Assembly (NCBI GenBank): GCA_009695065.1
Contig: SIBR01000006.1
Location: forward strand, 1 to 64,000
Length of the DNA stretch: 64,000 nucleotides
Origin: Opitutus sp.
GTDB lineage: Bacteria; Verrucomicrobiota; Verrucomicrobiae; Opitutales; Opitutaceae
Reading direction: 5' to 3'
Positions 9,852-18,426 of this stretch are shown piece by piece (position 1 is the stretch's first letter; the number at the start of each line of letters is the position of its first letter). Below the pieces are notes generated by a model, which was given only the letters and a program-made list of their open reading frames with translations, searched no databases and had not been told where the DNA came from. A program made the translations under genes and the position numbers.

Positions 9852-11087
9852 TCACGTGACCGCGGATGGCAGGGCGCCCGCGAGCAGTTGCTCCAGCCCG
9901 GCCGCGAGCGCGGCGCGATCGGCGCAACGCACCGCCACCGAGCCATCCGGCCGCCAGATTTCGGCGGGAAACGTGCCGCCGGCCGCGGTCCGGGCCGTCA
10001 GGTCGTTGTGCACCACGAAATCCGACGCCCCGTGGGCGAACAGGGACGCGACCGCGGCGCGCGCCGCGGCGGCATCGGCGCCATGGGTGAGCTTGAAAGC
10101 GACGACGCGCACCCCCGGATGGCGGCTGCGGCGGCGCAGGGCGTCGATCAGCTTGGGGTTGTGACGGAGGCACAGCACCGGCGCCGCCGTCGAATCCATT
10201 TTTCCCGAAGCAGGTGGCCGCTCCACGCCGTCGTACACCACGGACTCGATCGAAAAATCGCTCACCGCCGCGGCATGAATCACCGCGTCGAATGCCTCCG
10301 CCCCCAGCAGGCGGGTCAACGCGGCGTCGAGATCCGCGAACGTCGTGAAGGTTTCCTCGCGACACGCCCCGCCCGCCGCGTCGGCGCGCAGGGCGCGGAG
10401 CAGCGTGACGTCGTGTCCGCACCGCGCGAAGTGATCCGCCACCAGCGCGCCCGTCGCGCCCGTGCTCGTGTTGGTCAGCACGCGCACGCCATCGACCGGC
10501 TCGGCGGTGCCGCCACTTGTCACCAAAACCCGCAGACGCCGCGCCGGGCGCGCGAGCGCCGCTTCCACCGTGGCCACGATCTCCGGCGGCTCGGCCAGCC
10601 GGCCCTCGCCCACTTCGCCGCAAGCGGTGTGGCCGGCGCCCACCTGCACAAAACGCGCGCCCCAGCCGCGCAGCCGCTCGATGGATGCGACGGTCGCGGG
10701 ATGACTCCACATCATCGGATTCATCGCCGGGGCAATGAGCAGCGGTTTCTTCCAGTCGTGCGCGAGCAACAGCGCGCCCGCCAGATCGTCGCCGAGGCCC
10801 GCGGCCATCCGGTTCAGCGTATTGGCCGTGGCCGGACAGACGATCGTGAGGTCGGCCCAGCGCGCGAGATGGATGTGGTCCAGCGCGGCCCCCGGCTCGA
10901 ACAAATCGGTCGCCACCTTTTCTCCCGTGAGGCCCTCCAGCGTGCTCTCGCCGACAAAGCGCCGCGCCGCGGCCGTCGTCACCGTCCGCACCCGGTGGCC
11001 GCGTTGCACCAGCCGCGAGATCGCATCGCAGGCCTTGTAGCAAGCGATGGAGCCGGAGAGGATGAAGAGAATATTGGAGCCGGCCAT
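9852..11087 (-). CDS. coaBC: Bifunctional phosphopantothenoylcysteine synthetase/decarboxylase
   Basis: The fused enzyme joins 4'-phosphopantothenate to cysteine with CTP (CoaB), then decarboxylates the product with FMN (CoaC). The start ATG 11087 gives MAGSNILFILSGSIACYKA, the FMN-binding loop of CoaC. PAMNPMMW is the substrate-recognition clamp, and GHTACGEVGEGRL holds the catalytic cysteine (the family usually has GRM). CoaB begins at about residue 190 with VLVTSGGTAEPVDGVRVLTN and includes AFKLTHG with the conserved lysine. The length of 411 residues is normal. A longer in-frame start at 11129 exists, but its residues do not fit the family. It is followed by coaX and preceded by panC (28 bp). 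Confidence 0.95.
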   Translation of the reverse strand: MAGSNILFILSGSIACYKACDAISRLVQRGHRVRTVTTAAARRFVGESTLEGLTGEKVATDLFEPGAALDHIHLARWADLTIVCPATANTLNRMAAGLGDDLAGALLLAHDWKKPLLIAPAMNPMMWSHPATVASIERLRGWGARFVQVGAGHTACGEVGEGRLAEPPEIVATVEAALARPARRLRVLVTSGGTAEPVDGVRVLTNTSTGATGALVADHFARCGHDVTLLRALRADAAGGACREETFTTFADLDAALTRLLGAEAFDAVIHAAAVSDFSIESVVYDGVERPPASGKMDSTAAPVLCLRHNPKLIDALRRRSRHPGVRVVAFKLTHGADAAAARAAVASLFAHGASDFVVHNDLTARTAAGGTFPAEIWRPDGSVAVRCADRAALAAGLEQLLAGALPSAVT

Positions 11088-11115
11088 GATGGGTTCGGTG
11101 GAGGGTGGGTCCGCT

Positions 11116-11847
11116 TCAGATCCGCACATTGTCGATCAGCCGCACGCCATCGGTGTCGTCGACGTAGTCGACCTCGAATCCGGCGGCCCGCAAATCTGCG
11201 GCCGCCGTCGACGCGTCGGCCGCGGTGCGGAGCACCCGGGGAAACTCCGCCGCGCGCCGGCGCGCCGGTGCGGAAAGCCGGCGGTTGCGTGAGCTGAGCG
11301 CGAGCCCGTCGGCATCGCGCACGGTCGGACACGCGACCACATCCACCGGCAGCAGCAGGGCCGCCGCCATCCCGCGCACGAGCTGCAGTTGCTGCCAGTC
11401 TTTCTCGCCAAAATAGGCACGGGTCGGCTGCACCGCGTTAAAAAGCTTCAACACCACCGTGAGCACACCGTCAAAATGCCCGGGCCGGTGCGCCCCTTCC
11501 CAGCGCCGGCTCAGCTCGTTTTCCGTCACACGGTAGCGATAGCCGTCGGGATAAAATTCCTCCGGCGCCGGTGCGAAGACCGCGTCGGCATGGGGCCGGG
11601 CGAGCTCGATGTCCGCCTCGAGCGTGCGCGGGTAGCGGGCGAGGTCGTTCGGGTCGTTGAACTGGGTCGGATTGACGAACACGCTGAGCACCACGCGTTC
11701 GTTCTCAGCCCGCGCCCGTGCCAGCAAGGCCTCATGGCCCGCGTGCAACGCGCCCATCGTCGGTACAAAACCGACCGACCGGCCCGCCCATTCGGGTGAG
11801 TTCCGCAACGCCCGCCACTCCGCCACACTCGCGCAAAGTTTGGTCAT
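11116..11847 (-). CDS. panC: Pantoate-beta-alanine ligase (pantothenate synthetase)
   Basis: PanC condenses pantoate and beta-alanine with ATP to give pantothenate. The start ATG 11847 overlaps the panB stop by 4 bp (ATGA), so the two are likely translationally coupled. Motifs: GFVPTMGALHAGHEAL (nucleotidyl-transferase HIGH-like), SVFVNPTQFNDPNDL, AYFGEKDWQQL and ALSSRNRRLS (KMSKS-like). The product has 243 residues, about 35-40 fewer than the common form. The missing part is the small C-terminal dimerisation lobe, so a compact variant is likely. The catalytic part is complete. Confidence 0.94.
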   Translation of the reverse strand: MTKLCASVAEWRALRNSPEWAGRSVGFVPTMGALHAGHEALLARARAENERVVLSVFVNPTQFNDPNDLARYPRTLEADIELARPHADAVFAPAPEEFYPDGYRYRVTENELSRRWEGAHRPGHFDGVLTVVLKLFNAVQPTRAYFGEKDWQQLQLVRGMAAALLLPVDVVACPTVRDADGLALSSRNRRLSAPARRRAAEFPRVLRTAADASTAAADLRAAGFEVDYVDDTDGVRLIDNVRI

Positions 11848-12635
11848 GCCAGCACTTCCTTCTGCGCCGGAAACTGCGCCGTGCGAACGTCGCGCGCAAA
11901 CCGATCGATGGCATCGCGGACCAGTTCGTGGCCCTCCACATACTGCCGGGCGAACTTCGGCCGGAAACGCGCGTCGAGCCCGAGCAAATCCGATAGCACC
12001 AGAACCTGGCCAGCCGTGCCGGCACCGGCTCCGATTCCGATGGTTGGAATCGTCCGCTCCTCGGTGATCGCACCCGCCAGCGCCGCCGGCACGCATTCCA
12101 GTACCAGCGCAAACGCGCCGAGTTCCTCGAGCCGCCGTGCCTCGCTCCGCAGGCGCTCCGCCTCCGCCGGGGCGCGCCCCTGCAGCCGGTAGCCACCGAG
12201 CTGGTGCACCGACTGCGGGGTGAGACCGAGATGGCCCATCACGGGAATCCCGCTTTCCACAAAATGACCGATCACGTCCTCGTGACCGGCCACACCCTCG
12301 ATCTTGACCGCATTGGCCCCGGCCTGGATCAACGCCCCGGCGGCCGTGGTGGCGGCCAGTTTGCCCTGCCGCACGGAGAGAAACGGCATGTCGGCGATGA
12401 CGAGCATCTCAGGCGCGCCGCGACGGACGGCTGCCACGTGCGCGCACATCATTTCGGTCGTCGCATGAACGGTCGAAGGGAAGCCATGGGCCACCATGGC
12501 GACGCTGTCGCCGACGAGGATCGCGTCCGCCGTGGATTCCGCGACGATGCGCGCCATCAGCGCGTCGTAGGCGGCGAGCAGGACGATCGGGAGCTGTTCC
12601 CGCTTCGCGCGGGAGAAATCGAGGATGGTTTTCAC
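11844..12635 (-). CDS. panB: 3-methyl-2-oxobutanoate hydroxymethyltransferase
   Basis: PanB transfers a hydroxymethyl group from methylene-THF to ketoisovalerate, giving ketopantoate. The 263-residue barrel shows AILVGDSVAMV with the metal-binding Asp, VIADMPF, AVKIEGVAGHEDV with the Lys-Ile-Glu metal site, GIPVMGHLGLTPQSV and PTIGIGAG. All are standard PanB motifs. It is the first gene of the panB-panC-coaBC-coaX run. The strand AAYDALMARI replaces the usual TAYD start, a mild divergence. No panD or panE gene lies in the window, so beta-alanine and ketopantoate reduction must be served elsewhere. Confidence 0.95.
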   Translation of the reverse strand: MKTILDFSRAKREQLPIVLLAAYDALMARIVAESTADAILVGDSVAMVAHGFPSTVHATTEMMCAHVAAVRRGAPEMLVIADMPFLSVRQGKLAATTAAGALIQAGANAVKIEGVAGHEDVIGHFVESGIPVMGHLGLTPQSVHQLGGYRLQGRAPAEAERLRSEARRLEELGAFALVLECVPAALAGAITEERTIPTIGIGAGAGTAGQVLVLSDLLGLDARFRPKFARQYVEGHELVRDAIDRFARDVRTAQFPAQKEVLA

Positions 12636-12846
12636 GCCGCCGGGTCAGTGTTTCCTCGTCGGAAAACCGGCCGGCAGGCGGAAGTGGACTGGGGTGCTTT
12701 TCGCATGGCGATGAAGCCTCGGGGTCCGAGCAGGGAGTGGTGGATGATCGTGTCCGGTCGCGATCGTGTTCGCGCCAGACCCCGGGAAGGCCGCGAGGAA
12801 TCGCCTGCGCGCAAACCCAAACTGCGTCACCGGGGCGTCCGCCGCC

Positions 12847-15291
12847 CTACGGATTGATCTCGTAGACCTCGGCGATACCAACCCCGGGCCGCGCGGGCTG
12901 GGCGACCGTGGGATCGGGATCGATCACTTCAAACGGCGACACGATCACGGTGTAGGCTCCGGGCGGCAGGTCGATCATCACGCAGGGTTCGCGCCGGTTG
13001 GTGGGGGCAAAGCCCGTCGCGGCAATCTGCTTTTCGCTGTAGAACCGCATCGTGGGCTTGAAGTCGTTTTGCCGGGATATCCCTCCCTCGGCCCCGGTGC
13101 TCCAATCGTCGTTCTGGATCAGTAACTCGCCAGCGGCATTGTACACCGCCATGAAGGGATCCTCCATCGTGCCGGACATCCCAAACGGTGCGCGGCTGAG
13201 CGTGGGGCCCAGCACCCGCACCAGCACGCGTTTGGTCGAGCCCGGGGCCGCCCCTCCCCGCACGACAAAGCCGCCGAACATCTCCTTCCCATTTCGACCG
13301 GCGTAGCCCCGCGTCGAGAGGTTGATCAGCTTCGACCCGCCCGGAGCAGTTTCGTAGACTTCGATCAGCCCGCTGCCCGTGCTCCCGGCCTTGCCCTCGG
13401 CGATGGCGGTGTAGGCCCCGGGCGACAGGGTGATGAGCAGCGCGGCATCACGGCTGCCCGGAGCAAAAACCAAGCCGCCCGCGGCAGCAGACTCGGCGGC
13501 AAGCGCTCCCGGCGCCTGGATCCCCCAGTCGTCGTTGAAGGCGATCTGGTTCTGCCCGGAGAAAATCTTGAGCAACGGATCCGCGAGCACGTTCGGCACG
13601 CCGTAGTTCGCCAGCGCCGGGCCCGCGGCCCGGATGAGCACTTGCTTGGCCTGCGCGCCGCTCACGATGAAGCCGCCGATCAACACCTGGTCGTCGGTGC
13701 CGACAAACGCGCGCATCGACACGTTGATCAGCGTGCCGGGATTCACCGCGGCCTGCGTCTGCAGCCGGAAGGCCGAAACCTCGAACGCGTTTTGCTCGAT
13801 CGTGCGGGCGGTGTCCGCCTCGCCGGGTTGGCCGGCGGCGATTCCGATCGGCGCGCTGATCGGCGGAGGCAGCACCACCCGCGGCGTCGAGAAATAACTC
13901 AGCTCGGTGCCGGGCGGATACGCCATGATATCGTGATACTGGTGCCCGTCCGCCCCGACGAAACTGTAGCCGTAACTATACGGGTAGGCGCCGGCACCGT
14001 TCGAATGCGCGCGATCGTGGGAGCAGCCCAGGACATGACCGAGTTCGTGCGGCAGCACGTTGCCACTCCCCATCGCCGCGTACTCGATGACGGCAAAGGC
14101 GAACAGCGCGTTGTAGTTCGCCAGCGCCGCGGCCGACGGATCCGTGGAGACCGAAGGCGATTCGAGCACGTAGCTCAGCCCGATGCTCGCGTTGTCCTGC
14201 CGGTTCAAGACGAGGCAAACGACATCCGCACCGGCCGCATCGCGCAACGCATGCAGTTCATCCATCCGCCCATCCGCCGTGTCCTGCAATGCCGTCAGCG
14301 CGTCGCCCTGCAAGTTGCGCACAAAGCGATTCGACGGATCCACCGGTCCGTCGGCGGCGTAGGTGGTTTCCGCGATTTTCACGAGCTTCACGCGCGCCGT
14401 GATCAGGCTGGCGGCAAACGCGTCGTTCACCTTGGCGACCGCGGCGTCGAACGCGCTTTGCAACGCCGCCGTGCGGACGGTCCCTGCGAGCGTCGCCAGC
14501 AACGCGGGCGTGTAGGCGATCATGAGATGAACCTCCGCCCGCTGCGGATTTTCCGCCGCCGCGGTGCCGGGCGCAGCCGGTGCGGCCGCCTCTTCCCCCA
14601 ATGCGGCCTGCCGATGACGACGAGCGGCCGCGGCCGCGAGCACGGCCGCATCGATCACCGGCCGGCGTTCGCCGCCGCAGGGCCCGAGCAAGGCCGGATC
14701 GATTTGATAGAACTGCGAAAACTCGCCGGTGGCGGCACGCAGCGCGAATTTTCCCCGGACGGGATGCTCGACCGAAGCATGGAGAAACCCCTCGTTGTAA
14801 GCGAAAACGGCGCGGCTCTCCGGCTGGCCCTCGATGTGGCCCGTGCTGGTGAAACGCTCCGCGCCCAGCATCTCGCTTTGGTCGATCACGACCGTGAGCG
14901 AACCGCCCCCGGGCAGCGGAAGGTCGAAACGTCCGCCTCCCGCCGGTTGCCAGAACGGCGAGGCCTTGCCGGCGATCAATGCTGCATTGAGCCGGACGTA
15001 ATGGATCGCGCGCGCCGGCGCCGGCAGCGCAGCGTCGAGGGCGGAGACGTTCGCCGGCCGGGCATACGCAAACAGCTCACGGCCGGTGGGAACGGCGGAG
15101 GGAACCACGTCCCCGCCTCCAGCCGGTCGGTCTGCGGACGCGAGCCGCGGCGAATGCGCCACGGGGTTCAAACTGATTGGACGCGGCGGTGAAGGACTCG
15201 TTTGCGAACGACCGTGGAAAAACCACGCGATCACCCCGGCGGCGACAACGAACAAGGAAGACCAACAGCGGCCCATGGGGGACTTTGGCAT
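12847..15291 (-). CDS. Secreted metzincin metalloprotease with C-terminal beta domains
   Basis: The 814-residue product has an N-terminal hydrophobic anchor/signal (SLFVVAAGVIAWFF), a propeptide-like region, and a reprolysin-like catalytic domain with zinc site HELGHVLGCSHD (H415, H419 and the third His in the HEXXHXXGXXH pattern). The later YHDIMAYPPG supplies the Met-turn. After about residue 520, two repeats of about 120-130 residues follow. Each carries 'LINVSMRAFVG...IGGFIVSG', 'KQVLIRAAGPAL' and 'DPLLKIFSG...NDDW'. The same repeat type forms the N-terminus of the DUF1800 protein at 56230-59481. It is likely exported and degrades external protein. Peroxiredoxin lies 79 bp upstream on the same strand. 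Confidence 0.88.
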   Translation of the reverse strand: MPKSPMGRCWSSLFVVAAGVIAWFFHGRSQTSPSPPRPISLNPVAHSPRLASADRPAGGGDVVPSAVPTGRELFAYARPANVSALDAALPAPARAIHYVRLNAALIAGKASPFWQPAGGGRFDLPLPGGGSLTVVIDQSEMLGAERFTSTGHIEGQPESRAVFAYNEGFLHASVEHPVRGKFALRAATGEFSQFYQIDPALLGPCGGERRPVIDAAVLAAAAARRHRQAALGEEAAAPAAPGTAAAENPQRAEVHLMIAYTPALLATLAGTVRTAALQSAFDAAVAKVNDAFAASLITARVKLVKIAETTYAADGPVDPSNRFVRNLQGDALTALQDTADGRMDELHALRDAAGADVVCLVLNRQDNASIGLSYVLESPSVSTDPSAAALANYNALFAFAVIEYAAMGSGNVLPHELGHVLGCSHDRAHSNGAGAYPYSYGYSFVGADGHQYHDIMAYPPGTELSYFSTPRVVLPPPISAPIGIAAGQPGEADTARTIEQNAFEVSAFRLQTQAAVNPGTLINVSMRAFVGTDDQVLIGGFIVSGAQAKQVLIRAAGPALANYGVPNVLADPLLKIFSGQNQIAFNDDWGIQAPGALAAESAAAGGLVFAPGSRDAALLITLSPGAYTAIAEGKAGSTGSGLIEVYETAPGGSKLINLSTRGYAGRNGKEMFGGFVVRGGAAPGSTKRVLVRVLGPTLSRAPFGMSGTMEDPFMAVYNAAGELLIQNDDWSTGAEGGISRQNDFKPTMRFYSEKQIAATGFAPTNRREPCVMIDLPPGAYTVIVSPFEVIDPDPTVAQPARPGVGIAEVYEINP

Positions 15292-15370
15292 GCGCGGAGG
15301 GAGGACAGAGACGGCGGCGCGGCAACTCGGGTTCCAAGCTTATCGAACGGCGGCGGATTCCACGAGTGCG

Positions 15371-15844
15371 TTACAGGGTTTCGATCAGCGCGAGAAGCTG
15401 CGCCGCGTGATTTGGCGGGTCAATTTTTTCCACGACCGCGAGCACCGTGCCGTCGCGATCGAGCACCAAGGCGGACCGGGAAGGTCCCACGAATTTCCGA
15501 CCGTACATCGACTTTTCGACGAGCGAGCCCGCCGCCCGCGCCAAGCGGTCGTCCGGATCGCTCGCGAGCACGTAGAGGATTTTTTTCGCGGCCGCATACC
15601 GCCGGTGCGAGCCGCAGGTATCACGGCTGAGCGCGATCAGATTGTAGCCGGCGCGGTCGAATTCCACCGCGTGGGCGACGAGGCTGTCGTTCTGCCGGTC
15701 ACAGCTCGGGGTGTTGTTCTTCATATAGAACGAAACCACGGTCCGGCGCGTCAACAGGTCGGCCACCATGATTTCCCGGACGGCCCCGTCCTGAAAGACC
15801 TTGAGCCTGAAGGAGGTGTCCAGTTTTTGTCCGGCAGAAAGCAC
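15371..15844 (-). CDS. Peroxiredoxin of the Bcp/PrxQ type
   Basis: The 157-residue thioredoxin-fold protein reduces peroxides through a reactive cysteine. The peroxidatic Cys is in MKNNTPSCDRQND, matching the TPxC motif of Bcp/PrxQ. A second cysteine in SRDTCGSHRRY lies where the family has the 'VSxDxxxSH' strand and might serve as a resolving residue. The start is a GTG at 15844 (GTGCTTTCTGCC), since no ATG gives the conserved N-terminal strand AGQKLDTSF. There is no signal peptide, so it is cytoplasmic. A divergent thioesterase starts 115 bp away. Confidence 0.85.
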   Translation of the reverse strand: MLSAGQKLDTSFRLKVFQDGAVREIMVADLLTRRTVVSFYMKNNTPSCDRQNDSLVAHAVEFDRAGYNLIALSRDTCGSHRRYAAAKKILYVLASDPDDRLARAAGSLVEKSMYGRKFVGPSRSALVLDRDGTVLAVVEKIDPPNHAAQLLALIETL

Positions 15845-15959
15845 CGGGCGAGTCAGTTGACAGACCGCGGCAGGTCAAACTCCCGCGCGTTTTTTACAAG
15901 TTCGAATCGATCCGCAGAGTCTTTGACGAGCAGGCTAAAACCCTTCAACGTGCCGCCGC

Positions 15960-16421
15960 ATGAAATCGGTCAAGGTCCCCGCTCTGGAGCTGTTCCTCCA
16001 CGAAATGATCCCCCTCGCGAAGGCGATGGGCGTCGGCGTGGACGTCAGCGATGACCGGGCCTTGGTGCTGACCGCGCCGAAAGAGCAGAACAAAAATTCG
16101 CTCAACACCGCGTTCGGCGGCAGTCTGGTTTCGCTGGCCACCCTGGCCGGCTACGGCGTCGTTTGGGAACTGATGAAGAACGAAAAGGGCGCCGACAAAA
16201 CGGAGTGGCGGATCGTGGTGAAGGAAAGCCGCGCCGCCTACCGCCGGCCCGTCATCGGCGACCTGCGCGCGATCTGCGAGCGGCCGGCCCAGGCGGCGAT
16301 CGCCGAGTTCAAGGAAGCGTTGAGCCGCTACGGGAAGGCAAAGTTGAAGCTCAAGGCCTCGATCGTGGAAAACGGCAACGTCGCGGTCGACGTGACGGCG
16401 GCCTTCGTGGTGTCACGGTAG
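15960..16421 (+). CDS. YiiD C-terminal-type hotdog thioesterase
   Basis: The 153-residue protein matches the putative thioesterase domain found at the C-terminus of YiiD. The pattern is ALELFLHEMIPLAKAMG at the start, the central helix AFGGSLVSLATLAGYGVVW, and the strands VVKESRAAYRRPVIGDLRA and LKASIVENGNVAVDVTA at the end. Family members are thought to cleave acyl thioesters; the substrate here is unknown. No transit signal is present. The stop codon TAG lies inside a perfect hairpin shared with the convergent dUTPase gene. Confidence 0.85.
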   Translation: MKSVKVPALELFLHEMIPLAKAMGVGVDVSDDRALVLTAPKEQNKNSLNTAFGGSLVSLATLAGYGVVWELMKNEKGADKTEWRIVVKESRAAYRRPVIGDLRAICERPAQAAIAEFKEALSRYGKAKLKLKASIVENGNVAVDVTAAFVVSR

Positions 16422-16442
16422 GTTTTCGCGCCGCGAAAACCT
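16420..16442. terminator. Bidirectional terminator hairpin between convergent genes
   Basis: The 11-bp arms AGGTTTTCGCG and CGCGAAAACCT are perfectly complementary around a single C. The arm carries four T on one strand and four A on the other. It overlaps the thioesterase stop codon and sits just before the dUTPase stop. Confidence 0.7.
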
Positions 16443-16444
16443 CC

Positions 16445-16816
16445 TCAGATGTGTTTCGAGTCGGCCTCGTCCTTTTTGGCGTAGCCGGTTTCCTGGCGCT
16501 GGTGATTGACGGCGTTCTTCTTCAGGTACGCCTGATAGACATCATCAGCCGTCATCCCAAGCGTCTGCGCGAGCGAGACGAGAAAATGAAACAGGTCGAC
16601 GACCTCGACCTTGGCGTTCTGTTCGTCGAACTTCTGGTACTTCGCCCACCACTTCCACGGCACGCTGTCGATCAGTTCGGCCGTTTCCTGCTGCATGGCC
16701 CGCGTATAATTGAGGATCCACTTGGTCTTTTCCTCGTCGGTCGGCGGCGGGAGATTCACCCCGATCCGCCGGTTCAACGCATCCTGCATCTGAAAAATCT
16801 CCTCGAGTTTGTCCAT
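16445..16816 (-). CDS. All-alpha (dimeric type) dUTP pyrophosphatase-like enzyme
   Basis: From ATG 16816 the product has 123 residues and begins MDKLEEIFQMQDALNRRIGV. Two acidic helices, QQETAELIDSVPWKWW and EVVDLFHFLVSL, make the EXXE...EXXD magnesium site of all-alpha NTP pyrophosphatases. The WKWW segment is typical of the dimeric dUTPase/dCTPase branch. It would hydrolyse dUTP to dUMP and keep uracil out of DNA. The upstream in-frame extension to 17056 has no conserved features and is not used. It runs convergent to the thioesterase. Confidence 0.85.
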   Translation of the reverse strand: MDKLEEIFQMQDALNRRIGVNLPPPTDEEKTKWILNYTRAMQQETAELIDSVPWKWWAKYQKFDEQNAKVEVVDLFHFLVSLAQTLGMTADDVYQAYLKKNAVNHQRQETGYAKKDEADSKHI

Positions 16817-17061
16817 GGCGGGAGGCTGCCGCCCCCGGCGGACGAGTGGCAAAGGTTTTTTACGGCGCCAAACCCCGAACGGTCCAATCCCCGCACCGCC
16901 GGGCGGGGGCGCCGAGTTTACAGTTGCCCGCGAGGGTAACGCTGGCGATGGTTTCGCCTTCATGCACGCGTTGAGCGCCTCCGGCGCTCCGGGTGCCATC
17001 ATAACCCACGGTCGTTCCTCCGTTAACTGGAGTGAGCGCCGTTTAACAAAAAACACAAAAC

Positions 17062-18264
17062 ATGTCAGATAACGATAAGTCAGGCGCGCCGAATCCGGCG
17101 TCCGCCGACTTGCCCGCCAGCGCCCCGGCGCCAGCGGAGTCCACGAGTGCGGCGCCTGCGGCCGCCACCCCGTCAGCGGTCCCAGTAACGTTCGGCTCCA
17201 CCCGTGGCTCCGGCCTCGCCCGGGGCAAACGCCCCGCGCCGCCCACGGCGCCGGCCGCCTCCGCCCCGTCGGGCGGCTACAAGCCCACCTCGCTCGCGGT
17301 CATCACGCCAGCGAGCGAATACAAAAACCCGTTCACCGGCGAAACCGCCGTGTCGAGCGCGCCTCCCGTCAACGAGCCTGCCCCGCAGGCCGCTCCTCCC
17401 ACTCCGGCCCCGGCTCCGATCTCCCGCTCGCCGGTACCGGAATCTTCCGCTTCGATCGACGCCACCGAACGCTCCGCCGAGGCGCCCGTGCGCGCCGCGG
17501 AATCCCGCCAGCCCGAGGTTCCGGAAAACGCCGCCAAACCGATGTTCCCTTACGAGGAACCGGGTAAGGCCGAATTGAAGATTCTCCCGCCCGAGCCGGC
17601 CAAACGCCCGGCCGTGAGCTGGGAAGCGGCCGCCGGTAACGAACCCGCCGCTGCCGCCCCCGCCGCTCCGCGGCGCGACGACCGCCCGACATTTCGCACC
17701 GAGCGCGATCGGGATCGGCGTGAAAACCGGCCCTTGGAGCCCCGCGAACCGCAGGACCCGAAAGCTTTGGAACCGCGCGAGCCCAAACCCTACGAACGGC
17801 GTGAAGGTCGCGAGCCGCGGCGGGACGATCGCAAGTTCGAGCCGCGCACGAATCAACCATACTCCGCACGCCCCCGGCAACCCGAAGCGCCGAAAAAGTC
17901 CGGCGGTTTCTTCGGCTGGCTGAAAGGTCTTTTCGGCGGCGGCTCCAGCGCCGCTCCCGCCGCCGGTGACCGGCCGGCGCATGAAGGCCGGCGGGAAGAC
18001 GGTGACCGTGGTCATCAACGGCATCGTGGCGACCGCGGGCGTGGTCAGGGTGGCGGCTATCGCGACGACAATCGCGGCCCCCGGCCTGAAGGCCAGGGCG
18101 GCGGCGATCCCCGCCAACAGGGCGAAGGCGATCAAGGTGGCCAGCGGCGCCGTCGGCGTCGCGGCGGTCGCGGTCGGGGCCCGAGTGGCGGTGGCGGTGG
18201 CGGCTATCGCGACGACAATCGCGGTCCGCGGCCCGAAGGCCAGCAGGGCGGCGGGGCAATTTGA
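17062..18264 (+). CDS. Disordered Pro/Ala-rich protein with C-terminal RGG repeats
   Basis: The 400-residue protein has no recognisable catalytic domain. Residues 1-210 are rich in Pro, Ala, Ser and Glu. Residues 210-290 are highly charged, with repeated EPREP and RDRDRREN units. A short hydrophobic island KKSGGFFGWLKGLFGGGSS lies at about 280-298. The tail is Gly/Arg-rich, with GDRGRGQGGG and RRRRRRGGRGRG. Two copies of GGYRDDNRGPRPEG are encoded at about 18051-18103 and 18196-18250. RGG tails usually bind RNA; that this one does is inference. The start is ATG 17062, and the gene ends just before a terminator. It could be a membrane-associated RNA-binding scaffold through the FFGWLKGLF helix. 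Confidence 0.75.
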   Translation: MSDNDKSGAPNPASADLPASAPAPAESTSAAPAAATPSAVPVTFGSTRGSGLARGKRPAPPTAPAASAPSGGYKPTSLAVITPASEYKNPFTGETAVSSAPPVNEPAPQAAPPTPAPAPISRSPVPESSASIDATERSAEAPVRAAESRQPEVPENAAKPMFPYEEPGKAELKILPPEPAKRPAVSWEAAAGNEPAAAAPAAPRRDDRPTFRTERDRDRRENRPLEPREPQDPKALEPREPKPYERREGREPRRDDRKFEPRTNQPYSARPRQPEAPKKSGGFFGWLKGLFGGGSSAAPAAGDRPAHEGRREDGDRGHQRHRGDRGRGQGGGYRDDNRGPRPEGQGGGDPRQQGEGDQGGQRRRRRRGGRGRGPSGGGGGGYRDDNRGPRPEGQQGGGAI

Positions 18265-18312
18265 TGCGATCGAAGCATTAGAACTTGCTCCCCGCGCGAC
18301 CCCGCGCGCATT

Positions 18313-18343
18313 TCAAAGGCGTCCACTTCGTGGGCGCCTTTTT
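18313..18343 (+). terminator. Rho-independent terminator after the RGG protein gene
   Basis: AAGGCGTCCAC and GTGGGCGCCTT pair around TTC with one G-T pair, followed by TTTTTTA. It lies 49 bp after the stop of the RGG-protein gene and before murA. Confidence 0.85.
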
Positions 18344-18426
18344 TATTCCGGCTGCGCCGCCGCCCGCTTGAGCGGGTGGCGGGCGCACCGACCCATCGCT
18401 CACGCCCGCAGTCACGTTCCACGCTC

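Noticed and set aside
13642..15192. Long plus-strand open frame opposite the metzincin gene
   Set aside because: Arg-rich low-complexity antisense sequence; the minus strand encodes a clear HEXXHXXGXXH protease.
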